Shown in pieces: positions 41,601 through 56,600 of a stretch of 64,000 nt of DNA. Under the pieces are notes generated by a model. It was not told the DNA's origin and did not search any database. It worked only from the letters and a program-made list of their open reading frames with translations. Numbering within the stretch: the first letter of the stretch is position 1; every line of letters starts with the position of its first letter. A program made the position numbers and the translations under genes. The stretch is from Anisakis pegreffii (taxonomy: Eukaryota; Nematoda; Chromadorea; Rhabditida; Anisakidae): assembly GCA_035041965.1 (NCBI GenBank), contig JAPYMA010003011.1, positions 372,001-436,000 of the forward strand, given 5' to 3'.

Positions 41601-44600
41601 ACTGACAACAGTGGAAACGTCATATTTCCTGCTAAAGGACTTGATGCCGAAATTATGCCAACAGATCGTAGTGGGAGGCCAGTGTACCCGGTCGTTGGAC
41701 CTGATGGAAATCCCCTTCCCACAAATGCTGACGGTGTTGTCGTTGGTCCGGAAGGCGAACCGCTCCCTACAAATGCAGCAGGGGTTCCGGTTAACAATCG
41801 TGGTAAACCACTTCCAACAGACGACCAAGGAAACGTAGTGTATCCTAAGGAAGGCCTTGACGCTGTTGTCTTACCAACCGATCTAACCGGTAAACCAGTC
41901 CACCCTGTAATTGGACCCGATGGAGAGCCATTACCGACTGATGCAAATGGAGCATTCATTGCTCCGGACGGTAGGATCGTTCCAACTGATGAATACGGCG
42001 CTCCTGTTAACAGCCGCGGCGAGCCACTGCCAACAGATGACGAAGGAAATGCTATTTTGCCTGCAAAGGGGTTAGATGGTGAGCCGTTACCGACTGATTC
42101 TAAGGGCAGACCAGTTCATCCAGTTTTAGCTCCTGATGGGAAACCTTTGCCAACTAATGCCGAGGGCGCAGTTGTTGGTCCAGATAACGAGCCCATTCCA
42201 ACTAATGCAGCAGGTGTGCCGGTGAACAGTAAGGGGCAACCATTGCCTACTGACAACAGTGGAAACGTCATATTTCCTGCTAAAGGACTTGATGCCGAAA
42301 TTATGCCAACAGATCGTAGTGGGAGGCCAGTGTACCCGGTCGTTGGACCTGATGGAAATCCCCTTCCCACAAATGCTGACGGTGTTGTCGTTGGTCCGGA
42401 AGGCGAACCGCTCCCTACAAATGCAGCAGGGGTTCCGGTTAACAATCGTGGTAAACCACTTCCAACAGACGACCAAGGAAACGTAGTGTATCCTAAGGAA
42501 GGCCTTGACGCTGTTGTCTTACCAACCGATCTAACCGGTAAACCAGTCCACCCTGTAATTGGACCCGATGGAGAGCCATTACCGACTGATGCAAATGGAG
42601 CATTCATTGCTCCGGACGGTAGGATCGTTCCAACTGATGAATACGGCGCTCCTGTTAACAGCCGCGGCGAGCCACTGCCAACAGATGACGAAGGAAATGC
42701 TATTTTGCCTGCAAAGGGGTTAGATGGTGAGCCGTTACCGACTGATTCTAAGGGCAGACCAGTTCATCCAGTTTTAGCTCCTGATGGGAAACCTTTGCCA
42801 ACTAATGCCGAGGGCGCAGTTGTTGGTCCAGATAACGAGCCCATTCCAACTAATGCAGCAGGTGTGCCGGTGAACAGTAAGGGGCAACCATTGCCTACTG
42901 ACAACAGTGGAAACGTCATATTTCCTGCTAAAGGACTTGATGCCGAAATTATGCCAACAGATCGTAGTGGGAGGCCAGTGTACCCGGTCGTTGGACCTGA
43001 TGGAAATCCCCTTCCCACAAATGCTGACGGTGTTGTCGTTGGTCCGGAAGGCGAACCGCTCCCTACAAATGCAGCAGGGGTTCCGGTTAACAATCGTGGT
43101 AAACCACTTCCAACAGACGACCAAGGAAACGTAGTGTATCCTAAGGAAGGCCTTGACGCTGTTGTCTTACCAACCGATCTAACCGGTAAACCAGTCCACC
43201 CTGTAATTGGACCCGATGGAGAGCCATTACCGACTGATGCAAATGGAGCATTCATTGCTCCGGACGGTAGGATCGTTCCAACTGATGAATACGGCGCTCC
43301 TGTTAACAGCCGCGGCGAGCCACTGCCAACAGATGACGAAGGAAATGCTATTTTGCCTGCAAAGGGGTTAGATGGTGAGCCGTTACCGACTGATTCTAAG
43401 GGCAGACCAGTTCATCCAGTTTTAGCTCCTGATGGGAAACCTTTGCCAACTAATGCCGAGGGCGCAGTTGTTGGTCCAGATAACGAGCCCATTCCAACTA
43501 ATGCAGCAGGTGTGCCGGTGAACAGTAAGGGGCAACCATTGCCTACTGACAACAGTGGAAACGTCATATTTCCTGCTAAAGGACTTGATGCCGAAATTAT
43601 GCCAACAGATCGTAGTGGGAGGCCAGTGTACCCGGTCGTTGGACCTGATGGAAATCCCCTTCCCACAAATGCTGACGGTGTTGTCGTTGGTCCGGAAGGC
43701 GAACCGCTCCCTACAAATGCAGCAGGGGTTCCGGTTAACAATCGTGGTAAACCACTTCCAACAGACGACCAAGGAAACGTAGTGTATCCTAAGGAAGGCC
43801 TTGACGCTGTTGTCTTACCAACCGATCTAACCGGTAAACCAGTCCACCCTGTAATTGGACCCGATGGAGAGCCATTACCGACTGATGCAAATGGAGCATT
43901 CATTGCTCCGGACGGTAGGATCGTTCCAACTGATGAATACGGCGCTCCTGTTAACAGCCGCGGCGAGCCACTGCCAACAGATGACGAAGGAAATGCTATT
44001 TTGCCTGCAAAGGGGTTAGATGGTGAGCCGTTACCGACTGATTCTAAGGGCAGACCAGTTCATCCAGTTTTAGCTCCTGATGGGAAACCTTTGCCAACTA
44101 ATGCCGAGGGCGCAGTTGTTGGTCCAGATAACGAGCCCATTCCAACTAATGCAGCAGGTGTGCCGGTGAACAGTAAGGGGCAACCATTGCCTACTGACAA
44201 CAGTGGAAACGTCATATTTCCTGCTAAAGGACTTGATGCCGAAATTATGCCAACAGATCGTAGTGGGAGGCCAGTGTACCCGGTCGTTGGACCTGATGGA
44301 AATCCCCTTCCCACAAATGCTGACGGTGTTGTCGTTGGTCCGGAAGGCGAACCGCTCCCTACAAATGCAGCAGGGGTTCCGGTTAACAATCGTGGTAAAC
44401 CACTTCCAACAGACGACCAAGGAAACGTAGTGTATCCTAAGGAAGGCCTTGACGCTGTTGTCTTACCAACCGATCTAACCGGTAAACCAGTCCACCCTGT
44501 AATTGGACCCGATGGAGAGCCATTACCGACTGATGCAAATGGAGCATTCATTGCTCCGGACGGTAGGATCGTTCCAACTGATGAATACGGCGCTCCTGTT

Positions 44601-47600
44601 AACAGCCGCGGCGAGCCACTGCCAACAGATGACGAAGGAAATGCTATTTTGCCTGCAAAGGGGTTAGATGGTGAGCCGTTACCGACTGATTCTAAGGGCA
44701 GACCAGTTCATCCAGTTTTAGCTCCTGATGGGAAACCTTTGCCAACTAATGCCGAGGGCGCAGTTGTTGGTCCAGATAACGAGCCCATTCCAACTAATGC
44801 AGCAGGTGTGCCGGTGAACAGTAAGGGGCAACCATTGCCTACTGACAACAGTGGAAACGTCATATTTCCTGCTAAAGGACTTGATGCCGAAATTATGCCA
44901 ACAGATCGTAGTGGGAGGCCAGTGTACCCGGTCGTTGGACCTGATGGAAATCCCCTTCCCACAAATGCTGACGGTGTTGTCGTTGGTCCGGAAGGCGAAC
45001 CGCTCCCTACAAATGCAGCAGGGGTTCCGGTTAACAATCGTGGTAAACCACTTCCAACAGACGACCAAGGAAACGTAGTGTATCCTAAGGAAGGCCTTGA
45101 CGCTGTTGTCTTACCAACCGATCTAACCGGTAAACCAGTCCACCCTGTAATTGGACCCGATGGAGAGCCATTACCGACTGATGCAAATGGAGCATTCATT
45201 GCTCCGGACGGTAGGATCGTTCCAACTGATGAATACGGCGCTCCTGTTAACAGCCGCGGCGAGCCACTGCCAACAGATGACGAAGGAAATGCTATTTTGC
45301 CTGCAAAGGGGTTAGATGGTGAGCCGTTACCGACTGATTCTAAGGGCAGACCAGTTCATCCAGTTTTAGCTCCTGATGGGAAACCTTTGCCAACTAATGC
45401 CGAGGGCGCAGTTGTTGGTCCAGATAACGAGCCCATTCCAACTAATGCAGCAGGTGTGCCGGTGAACAGTAAGGGGCAACCATTGCCTACTGACAACAGT
45501 GGAAACGTCATATTTCCTGCTAAAGGACTTGATGCCGAAATTATGCCAACAGATCGTAGTGGGAGGCCAGTGTACCCGGTCGTTGGACCTGATGGAAATC
45601 CCCTTCCCACAAATGCTGACGGTGTTGTCGTTGGTCCGGAAGGCGAACCGCTCCCTACAAATGCAGCAGGGGTTCCGGTTAACAATCGTGGTAAACCACT
45701 TCCAACAGACGACCAAGGAAACGTAGTGTATCCTAAGGAAGGCCTTGACGCTGTTGTCTTACCAACCGATCTAACCGGTAAACCAGTCCACCCTGTAATT
45801 GGACCCGATGGAGAGCCATTACCGACTGATGCAAATGGAGCATTCATTGCTCCGGACGGTAGGATCGTTCCAACTGATGAATACGGCGCTCCTGTTAACA
45901 GCCGCGGCGAGCCACTGCCAACAGATGACGAAGGAAATGCTATTTTGCCTGCAAAGGGGTTAGATGGTGAGCCGTTACCGACTGATTCTAAGGGCAGACC
46001 AGTTCATCCAGTTTTAGCTCCTGATGGGAAACCTTTGCCAACTAATGCCGAGGGCGCAGTTGTTGGTCCAGATAACGAGCCCATTCCAACTAATGCAGCA
46101 GGTGTGCCGGTGAACAGTAAGGGGCAACCATTGCCTACTGACAACAGTGGAAACGTCATATTTCCCGCTAAAGGACTTGATGCCGAAATTATGCCAACAG
46201 ATCGTAGTGGGAGGCCAGTGTACTCGGTCGTTGGACCCAACGGAAGGCCCCTTCCCACAAATGCTGATGGTGTTGTCGTTGGTCCGGAAGGCGAACCGCT
46301 CCCTACAAACGCAGCAGGTGTTCCAGTCAATAATAAGGGAGAAACACTTCCAACAGATCAGAATGGACATGTGATTTATCCTTTAGGTGGGCTGGATGCT
46401 GAACCTCTTCCAACCGATAAGTATGGCAAAGAAATTCATCCTGTGATAGGACCTGATGGTTTCGCACTTCCAACTGATTCGTATGGTGTGCAAATATCCC
46501 CTGATGGTGAGCCTATTGCCACGGATGGCGAAGGTTGGCCTGTCGATCGTGAAGGCGAACCTATGCCTACGGATGTTTTTGGCAATGTCATGTATCCTGC
46601 GGAGCTTCCTGATGGCTCACCTCTACCGACAGACAGAAGAGGCAAGCCAGTTTATCCTGTCGTCGGCCCTGATGGACAACTTCGGCCGACCGATGAAAGT
46701 GGTAGCGTTCTTGGGGAGGACGGTAAACCTATTCCAACTAACGCTGCTGGTAAACCAATTGGTGGTGACTCTTCACCACTGCCTACCGATGAGTTTGGTA
46801 GAGTTGTACAGCTCCCCACTGAAGAGCAAACTACGGCTTTTGCAACAGATGAATATGGTCATATCATTCACCCGGTTGTTGATGCAGATGGACTACCATT
46901 ACCGAAAGATGAAACGGGTGCATATATATCAAAACATGGGAAGCCGGTCGCGATTAACGAACAGAACCTCCCGATCGGGCCTGACGGCAATGTTTTGCCA
47001 ACAGACTCGCTTGGCAACTTTATATATCCTGACACCGATGCAGCAGGCAAGCCACTGCCAACTGATTCGTTTGGACGATCAATTTATACTGTTATAGGAT
47101 CGGACGGTGTGCCATTCTCAACAAGAAGCGATGGGATGATTTTGGATTCCGAGGGGCACGTGATTCCAACTAGCGAATCCGGTAAACCACTTGGTCCAGA
47201 TTCTTCGCCCCTGCCAACCGACGCTGAAGGTCGTATCGTTTTCCCTGAAAAATCTGTTCCTACGATGAAACCGACAGATACTGTTGGTCGGGTTCTTTCC
47301 CCGATTGTTGACCAATCTGGCGGAGTATTACCCACTGATAGCATTGGTCGATTCATAGGACATGATGGCCTTCCAGTTGCAATCAACGCCGATGGTCAGC
47401 CAGTCAGTGATGATGGAGAGCCCTTACCCACAGATGATAACGGAAATTATGTTCTTCCTACAAAATCCGATAGAACCTATATTCTACCTACGGTCGTGAT
47501 CCCTACATTTGCACCAACTGCTAGAATTGTTGGTCCTGATGGAGAATTGATGTCAACCGACGACAGTGGTAAATTTTTGTTAAGTGATGGTCAGAAAGTC

Positions 47601-50600
47601 AAAACAGATGATAGCGGAAGACCGCTGGGTCCAGATGGTAGAGTTCTACCTACCGATGAATATGGAGATTATATTTACCCGATATCAGGTCCCAATGGTG
47701 AACCTCTGCCAACTGATAAAAATCATCGTCCGATTTATAATGTCTTCGGAAAAGACGGGATTCAACTGCCCACAGATGAGAATGGCATGGCATTAGATAC
47801 CAATGGCCAGCCATTACCTACAAATCGCGCTGGTAGACCTCTTAGTGCCGCGGGTTCTGTTCTGCCAACTGATTCATTTGGGCATGCTATCTTTTCTCCG
47901 TTGAAAGATTCATGTGAGACCAAACTTGGCGTGATGGATATCGTGATTGCAATAAACACAGAATCCGTCGATTCACAAGGTTTTAATCACATCAAGACGG
48001 TTATTAGAAACCTCATCGATGAGCATTTCGATGTCGCACCGGATATGACACAATTCGCAGTTGTCAAATACAGTGGAACTGCAGAAGTTCCGATTACATT
48101 GGGCGGGTATAATGAAAAGATTGAGCTGTTCAGCGTGTTGGAAATGATGGAAAGAAACACGTCACATGACATTTCGAAATTAAACGTTGGAGTTAATGCG
48201 GCTCAGCAGCAGTTTGTCACTTTCGGTCGAGCTCCAGCTGGGAAGCTACTCATCATAATTACGGATGGGCAAGATATGTAAGTCATTTCACCGTATAATT
48301 TCTCATCGTCGTAGTACTTATTTCGCTGGTGTATTTCTTCACCAATAAAGAAAAATGCCTATGTATACTGGAATTTTGGGTGTCTTTTACGTATTAAACA
48401 ATTGGCGGTTAAATTAACGATTTAATTTTTTACGTTTTCCACGCCTCTAAGCAAGTTCATTGCATTGATTTTCAGATACGGAAACGATGCAATCAGACCT
48501 TTGCAAATGGCTAACATTCCTTTGCTGGTAATAGGAAAGACAGAGTATGAGGAAGAAATAAGGGACAATGCAGACCTTTACATCGTGGTAGAAGAGTGGT
48601 CTCAGCTCATCGCTTCACAAATCGCTGAAAAGATCGAAGACGAATGCATTTCAGGGAAAATTCCCGTACCTATGTCAACGATTTCAGAAAAAATAACACC
48701 AACACCAAAACTGCAAACTATGGTGGTATTAGGACCAGATGGGCAGCCTTTACCAACAGACGAGTATGGATCAGTGATTGGTGTCAATGGTAAACCTCTG
48801 CCAACCGATGTGTCGGGTAAACCAATAGGTCCAGATGGTTCTCCATTGCCAACAAACGAGCAGGGAGGCATCATGCTGATTTCCGCAACGACATCAGCAC
48901 CTCTAGCAACTGACGAATATGGCCACATCATCTACCCAATCAAAGATATGGATGGCCGAATATTACCAACGGATAAGTCTGGAACGAGTGTAAATCGACT
49001 TGGCGAAAAAGTAGAATTTGATGAAATTGGTAAACCGATCGGGCCAGATCGGAAACCATTACCTACAGACAGAACTGGATCATACATCTATCCCGCAATT
49101 GATAACAACGGCGTTCCATTGCCCACAGATGAAAATGGGCGGCCTTTGTATCGACTGGTCGATGAAGATGGTCAGCCGCTAACTACAGATGAAGCCGGGC
49201 TAGTTATTGGTCCAGAAGGAAATCCGATACCAACTAATGCCGCAGGTAGACCGATAAGTCCTAATGGGTCGCCATATCCTTTTGACGACGATGGAAATAT
49301 TGTTGTCGTTGATGGTGAACCACCCAGTGAAATTCAATACCCAACAGATTCAAGTGGCCATATTCTGTACCCAATAGTCTGGCCAGATGGTTCTCCGTTG
49401 TCAACCGACGCATCTGGATCGTATGTTGATCCCATCGGCCGTCGTATAGAACTCGGCGATGACGGTAAGCCAGTCGACCCATTCGGAAATCCTCTCCCAA
49501 CTAGGGAAGATGGTACTTTCGTTTTTCCTCAGATAGATAACGACGGAAACCCGCTTCCTACTGATGCAAACAAGCGTCCAATATATCCAGTAGAACTACC
49601 TGATGGGAGGCCGCTTGCAACTAATGCAGATGGTTTACCGCTTGGTCGAGACGGTCAAGTTCTGCCCACTGATTTCGCAGGAAGACCATTGTCAGCTGAT
49701 GGACAACTTTTACCTATGAAGGAGGGTGGTGTTGCCGTTTACTCTCCAAGAGAAAGCGTAACTGTAGCTTATCCAGTCGTAAGCGAAGATGGCCAAGTTC
49801 TTGCAACTGATGAATCCGGTGTAGTCGTTGACGAACGAGGCATCCCTCTCCCGATTTCTGCTGATTCAGATGGGCAACCCGTTGGTCCAGATGGTTCAGT
49901 CCTTCCAACAGATGCTGACGGACGATATGTTTATTCACCAACATACTACAGCGATGGTCCAACTTCGTATGTAACGGAGCCTTCTGCTACAAAGGCCTCC
50001 TCTGAACAGGATGTAACGTTGAAAAGAATGAAGTGTGAGAAAATTGATGATGATGCTCATGTCATCTTTATTATCGAATCTTCCGATGCAATTAGCAGAC
50101 ATTACGAGGAAATGAAGAAGCACGTCATTGACTTCATTAAAAACAACATGAATCTCGATAAATCCAAAGTTGGCATAATCGCGTTTGGAAGCAGTGTGGA
50201 TATCTCCGTTGATATTGGTAACTACAAGAATCTCGACGAAATAGTCGATACGATTAAGGAGATCCCGTTGATAGGAGGGATATCAAGTGGAGACGAGCAT
50301 GCATTGAGAACTGCTTCACAACTTTTCCGAGAGGTGCATCGTGATGGCATAGGTGAAGTCATTCTTCATATGCACAGGTCTCAAAACAGGTTAGTTTTAT
50401 TTGAGTGCCTCAAGCGCTCCTGGCGTTTTTCTAACACTTTCCTAAAAATCTTTCTCGATGCTTTTTCATCTGTCCCAAAAATTAATTTTTGAAAGCTACA
50501 GCTCTATATTTTCCTTTAGCAAAATGAATGACTGTGAAACCTCATACACTGTATGATTTCAGTCGTGAAGCGAAATCATTCATTAGACACTTGAGAGCAA

Positions 50601-53600
50601 AGGAGGCGGTGGCGTTTTTCGATCTCGGCAAAGGATATTGGAATCGCCTCCGCAAAGGAGAAGACGCTTCCAAGGACCTCAGAAATCAAATATGCGCATA
50701 TCTGGCTCATCATAAAACCGATAAAACCCGTAAGCTTGAAATTATGTCCAATAGAAAAACGTAAATAAACCCTAGTCCATTCAAAGCTAGATAGATTCCT
50801 GGGCCAAATCAATAGACGGAAGAGCATCAGGAGAGTCTCAGAAAAACGGATGATATTTAAACTACTCAACCACACAGTGTCAGTTTTGTCATCTCCTGCA
50901 GATCGATTTTCTAGTACATCACCTACAAGAACCATCGATTCTAAATTGCAAGGCAGCACGTATTTACAAGTACGTGATCATCGTGACCATGTTCAACAAA
51001 TCGTAGCACCCAGATATATCATGGAAACATTACCTCCACCAATATTCATTGGTGTCACACAAACTGGAAACTACAGTTCAGATGAAACACGAATACAAAG
51101 ACCGAAAAAAGATACTGGCAACGAATTCATTAACCGAAAAATAATCGCTACATCATTTAAGGTACAACAACAACGACGACACCAGAAACTGACGATCGAA
51201 GCCGCCACGTCATCAGTCCAAACGGAGAACTATTGCCAACCAGCGAATCCGGTAAACCATTGGACGCCATGGGGCGTCCACTACCGGAGGATCGCCACGG
51301 AAGACCGTTGTCTCCGGATGGCAGTGTTCTGCCAACAAACGACGATGGAAATTATATTTACCCTGCCGTTGGTCGCGATGGACAACCGCTTCCGACAGAT
51401 TCTAACAAGAAACCCGTTTACCCTGTTGTCGACGCAGACGGCCGACCACTCCCAACTGATGAAACGGGAGCCGTTGTTGGACCAGATGGTGAGCCTCTCC
51501 CGACAGATGCTGCCGGACGTCCAGTTGCTGCTGATGGGTCGCCGTTACCAACAGATGCTTACGGCAGAGTAATATCCATTGAGACCACCGAAACTGTCAA
51601 AGTCTTGCCAACTGATGAAGCTGGACGTGTCGTTCGCCCTATTGTTGGGCCCGATGGTGAACCATTGCCTACTGATCATTCTGGCAGACCAATAGGTGCA
51701 TTTGGAAAACCAATACCAAGAGATAATTACGGAAATCCAATTGGGCCAGATAGAAATATTCTACCAACAGATGATGATGGAAACTATGTATACCCCGTAC
51801 TTGGTCGCGATGGACGGCCACTTCCGACAGATATGAACAGAAAACCAGTTTATCCTGTTGTTGACGCTGATGGCAGACCGTTACCAACTGACGAAACGGG
51901 AGCTGTTGTTGGGCCAAACGGTGAGCCGATTCCAACCGATGCTTCAGGTCGTCCGGTTGATGCTGATGGTCAGCTACTCCCAACGGACACTTATGGCAGA
52001 GTAGTCTCCGTTGAAAGCACAGAAACTGTTAAAACGCTTCCAACTGATGAATCTGGCCGTGTCATTCGGCCCATAGTTGGACCCGATGGCAAGCCACTGC
52101 CTACCGATCACTCCGGCAAGCCGATCGGTGCGTTTGGAAGACCAGTTCCGAAAGACAGATATGGACGACCACTCGGCCCAGATAGGAGGGTTCTGCCGAC
52201 GGATAATAGTGGAAATTACATTTATCCAGCGATCGGAGCAGACGGTCGCCCACTGCCTACTGATAGCAACAAAAGGCCAGTGTATCCCATTGTTGGTCCA
52301 GACGGGCAGCCTCTCTCCACAGATGAAACGGGAGCAGTTGTCGGTCCTGACGGTGAGCCAGTGCCAACAGATTTTGCTGGTCGCCCGGTCGGTTCAGACG
52401 GCTCTCCTCTACCTACTGATTCATCTGGTCAAATCGTTCTTACTCCAGTCACCGGAGAAGCAAAGACTTTGCCCACCGATGGAACAGGCCGTGTCATTCG
52501 TCCAGTAATTGGGCCGGATGGTGAACTACTACCTACTGATTCTGCAGGATCGCCAGTGGATGCCTCTGGAAAACCGGTGATGAAGGACAGGTATGGAAGA
52601 CCTCTTGATCCGGATGGAAATATTCTCCCTACTGATGACGACGGAAATTACATCTACCCTGCGTTAGGCCCTGATGGTCATCCACTGCCTACCGATATCA
52701 ACAAAAAACCAGTCTATCCGGTTGTCAATCCCGACGGTTACCCGCTGCCTACAGATGAAACTGGTGCTGTGATCGGACCAAACGGTCAGCCAATACCGAC
52801 TGATTCGTCAGGACGCCCAGTCGGCGTTGATGGATCGCCACTGCCAACTGATTCTGCCGGTAACATTATATTCGCAGATACCACAGAAGCAGTGAAGACA
52901 TTACCAACTGATGAGACTGGTCGTGTCATTCATCCTGTTATCGGACCCGACGGAAAACCCATGCCAACAGATGAAGCTGGAAAGCCGCTGAACGCTGAAG
53001 GACGACCACTAGCAGAGGACCGTTATGGAAGACCATTGGCTCCCGATGGAAAAGTTCTACCAACCGATGAGAATGGCAATTACATATATCCTGCACTCGG
53101 ACACGATGGTCAGCCACTGCCAACAGACATGAATAATAAACCGGTTTATCCAGTTGTTGATAGTGAAGGGCGACTATTGCCAACAGACGAAACAGGAGCG
53201 GTTGTGCGGCCTGATGGTGAGCCAGTTCCAACAGATTCAGCAGGCCATCCAATAGCCTCTGATGGATCAATTCTGCCTACTGATGCCTACGGTAGAGTTG
53301 TCTTGGCAGAAGCCACGAAATCGGCTAAAACGTTGCCAACCGATGAGTCTGGTCATATAATCCACCCAATCGTTGGGCCCGATGGAGAACCGCTTCCTAC
53401 AGATCTCTCTGGCAAACCGCTGGACGCTTTCGGAAGACCAGTGCCCAAGGATGCGCAAGAAAGACCACTTGGTCCAGACGGCCAGCCTTTACCGACTGAC
53501 GACGATGGAAATTACATATATCCTGCTGTTGGTCGCGATGGACAACCGCTTCCGACTGATTCAAACAAGAAACCGGTTTATCCTGTTGTCGACGCCGACG

Positions 53601-56600
53601 GCCGACCACTTCCAACTGATGAAACAGGAGCAGTTATTGGACCAGACGGTGAACCTATTCCAACAGATGATGCTGGTCGGCCTGTCGCTTCTGATGGATC
53701 GATTCTGCCAACAGATGCTTATGGCCGAGTTGTTTCTATTGATGTTACAGACGAAACTGTGAAAACATTACCAACTGATGAAGCTGGTCGTGTCATTAGA
53801 CCCATTGTCGGACCCGATGGAGAACCGCTTCCTACAGATCTCTCTGGCAAACCGCTGGACGCTTTCGGAAGACCAGTGCCCAAGGATGCGCAAGAAAGAC
53901 CACTTGGTCCAGACGGCCAGCCTTTACCGACTGACGACGATGGAAATTACATATATCCTGCTGTTGGTCGCGATGGACAACCGCTTCCGACTGATTCAAA
54001 CAAGAAACCGGTTTATCCTGTTGTCGACGCCGACGGCCGACCACTTCCAACTGATGAAACAGGAGCAGTTATTGGACCAGACGGTGAACCTATTCCAACA
54101 GATGATGCTGGTCGGCCTGTCGCTTCTGATGGATCGATTCTGCCAACAGATGCTTATGGCCGAGTTGTTTCTATTGATGTTACAGACGAAACTGTGAAAA
54201 CATTACCAACTGACGAAGCTGGTCGTGTCATTAGACCCATTGTTGGACCCGATGGTGAGCCGTTACCAACCGATCATTCAGGTAAACCTCTGGGTGCATT
54301 TGGAAGACCAGTTCCAAAAGACAGATACGGAAGACCGATTGGACCAGATAGAAGGGTTCTGCCAACAGATGATCATGGAAATTACATTTACCCAGCTGTT
54401 GGACCTGATGGTCGTCCACTGCCTACTGACAGTCATAAGAAACCAGTTTATCCGATAGTTGGGCCAGATGGACAGCTTTTACCGACGGATGAATCAGGAG
54501 CTTTTGTCGGGCCGGATGGCGAACCGGTAACAACAGATTCTGCTGGACGTCCGATTGCTGCGGATGGCTCCCCTCTACCTACAGATTCATCGGGAAGAGT
54601 TGTTCTCCCTACCAGTGCAAGAACCCTGCCAACTGATGAAACTGGTCGTCTCATTCACCCAGTTGTTGGACCAGATGGAGAACAACTGCCGACTGATAGT
54701 TCAGGAGCCACTATTGACGCACTTGGAAGACCCGTGCTAAGAGATAGCTATGGAAGGCCGTTGGGTCCTGACAGAAATGTTCTGCCAACAGATGACAGCG
54801 GAAACTACATTTACCCAGCGTTAAGTTCTGATGGTCATCCCCTTCCCACTGATGTTAACAAGAGACCAGTCTATCCGGTGGTCGATGCAGACGGTCGACC
54901 ATTGCCTACAGATGAGACGGGAGCAGTGATTGGATCAAACGGCAAACCAATACCAACTGACACTTCCGGACGGCCGATAGGTGGTGATGGATCACCTCTT
55001 CCTACTGATTCTCAAGGCAATATCATATATGCCGAAAGCATTGGAACAACAAAAGCATTACCAACCGACGAAACTGGACGCATTATTCGTCCGATTCTTG
55101 GATCAGATGGTGAGCCACTACCTACCGATAGATCAGGAGCACATATAGATAATTTTGGAAGACCAGTGCCTAAGGATGAGTTCGATAGGCCGCTCAGTCC
55201 GGATGGAAGCATTCTACCTACGGACAACGATGGAAATTACTTGTATCCCGCACTGGGCCCTGATGGTCAACCCTTACCCACCGACATCAATAAGAGACCA
55301 GTTTATCCAGTCGTCGATCCGGACGGCCGACCTTTGCCAACGGATGAAACTGGAGCGGTGGTTGGACAAAACGGCGAACCGATACCGACTGACGTATCAG
55401 GACATCCAGTGGGTGCTGATGGCTCGCCACTCCCCACAGACCCTGCAGGTAACATAATATACGCTGACACCACAGAAGCAGTAAAGACATTACCGACTGA
55501 CGAGACTGGTCGTGTGATTCGTCCTATTGTTGGACCAGACGGAAAGCCATTGGCAACCAGCGAATCCGGTAAACCATTGGACGTCATGGGGCGGCCACTA
55601 CCAGAGGATCGCTACGGAAGACCGTTGTCTCCGGATGGCAGTGTTTTGCCAACAGATGATGATGGCAATTACATGTATCCCGCACTTGACCGCGATGGTC
55701 AACCGTTGCCAACAGACATCAACAAAAAACCGGTTTATCCTGTTGTCGACGCCGACGGTCGACCGTTACCAACTGATGAAACAGGGGTTGTTGTTGGACC
55801 TGACGGTGAACCTATTCCAACGGACAGTGCTGGTCGGCCAGTTGATGCTGATGGATCACCATTGCCTACAGATGCTTATGGTAGAGTTATTTCTGTTGGA
55901 GGCACAGATACTATGAAAACGTTACCAACCGATGAGGCTGGCCGCATTATCCGCCCCATTGTTGGACCCGATGGTGAACCACTGCCTACTGATCACTCAG
56001 GTGCACCGATAGACGCATTTGGAAGACCAATTCCAAAAGACAAATATGGACGACCACTCGGTCCTGATAGTAACCTTCTCCAAACCGATGACGATGGAAA
56101 TTATATTTACCCTGCCGTTGGTCGCGATGGACAACCGCTTCCGACAGATTCTAACAAGAAACCCGTTTACCCTGTTGTCGACGCAGACGGCCGACCACTC
56201 CCAACTGATGAAACGGGAGCCGTTGTTGGACCAGATGGTGAGCCTCTCCCGACAGATGCTGCCGGACGTCCAGTTGCTGCTGATGGGTCGCCGTTACCAA
56301 CAGATGCTTACGGCAGAGTAATATCCATTGAGACCACCGAAACTGTCAAAGTCTTGCCAACTGATGAAGCTGGACGTGTCGTTCGCCCTATTGTTGGGCC
56401 CGATGGTGAACCATTGCCTACTGATCATTCTGGCAGACCAATAGGTGCATTTGGAAAACCAATACCAAGAGATAATTACGGAAATCCAATTGGGCCAGAT
56501 AGAAATATTCTACCAACAGATGATGATGGAAACTATGTATACCCCGTACTTGGTCGCGATGGACGGCCACTTCCGACAGATATGAACAGAAAACCAGTTT

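Noticed and set aside
40841..46222. CRISPR-like array
   Set aside because: The repeats are 648 bp, contiguous and protein-coding with no spacers, in a eukaryotic gene.
41468..46330. Repeated antisense ORFs of 116-163 codons across the 648-bp array
   Set aside because: They are exact shadows of the sense repeat, one set per unit, with no independent domain or splice context. Long antisense frames follow automatically from the codon pattern of the PTD/PDG repeat.
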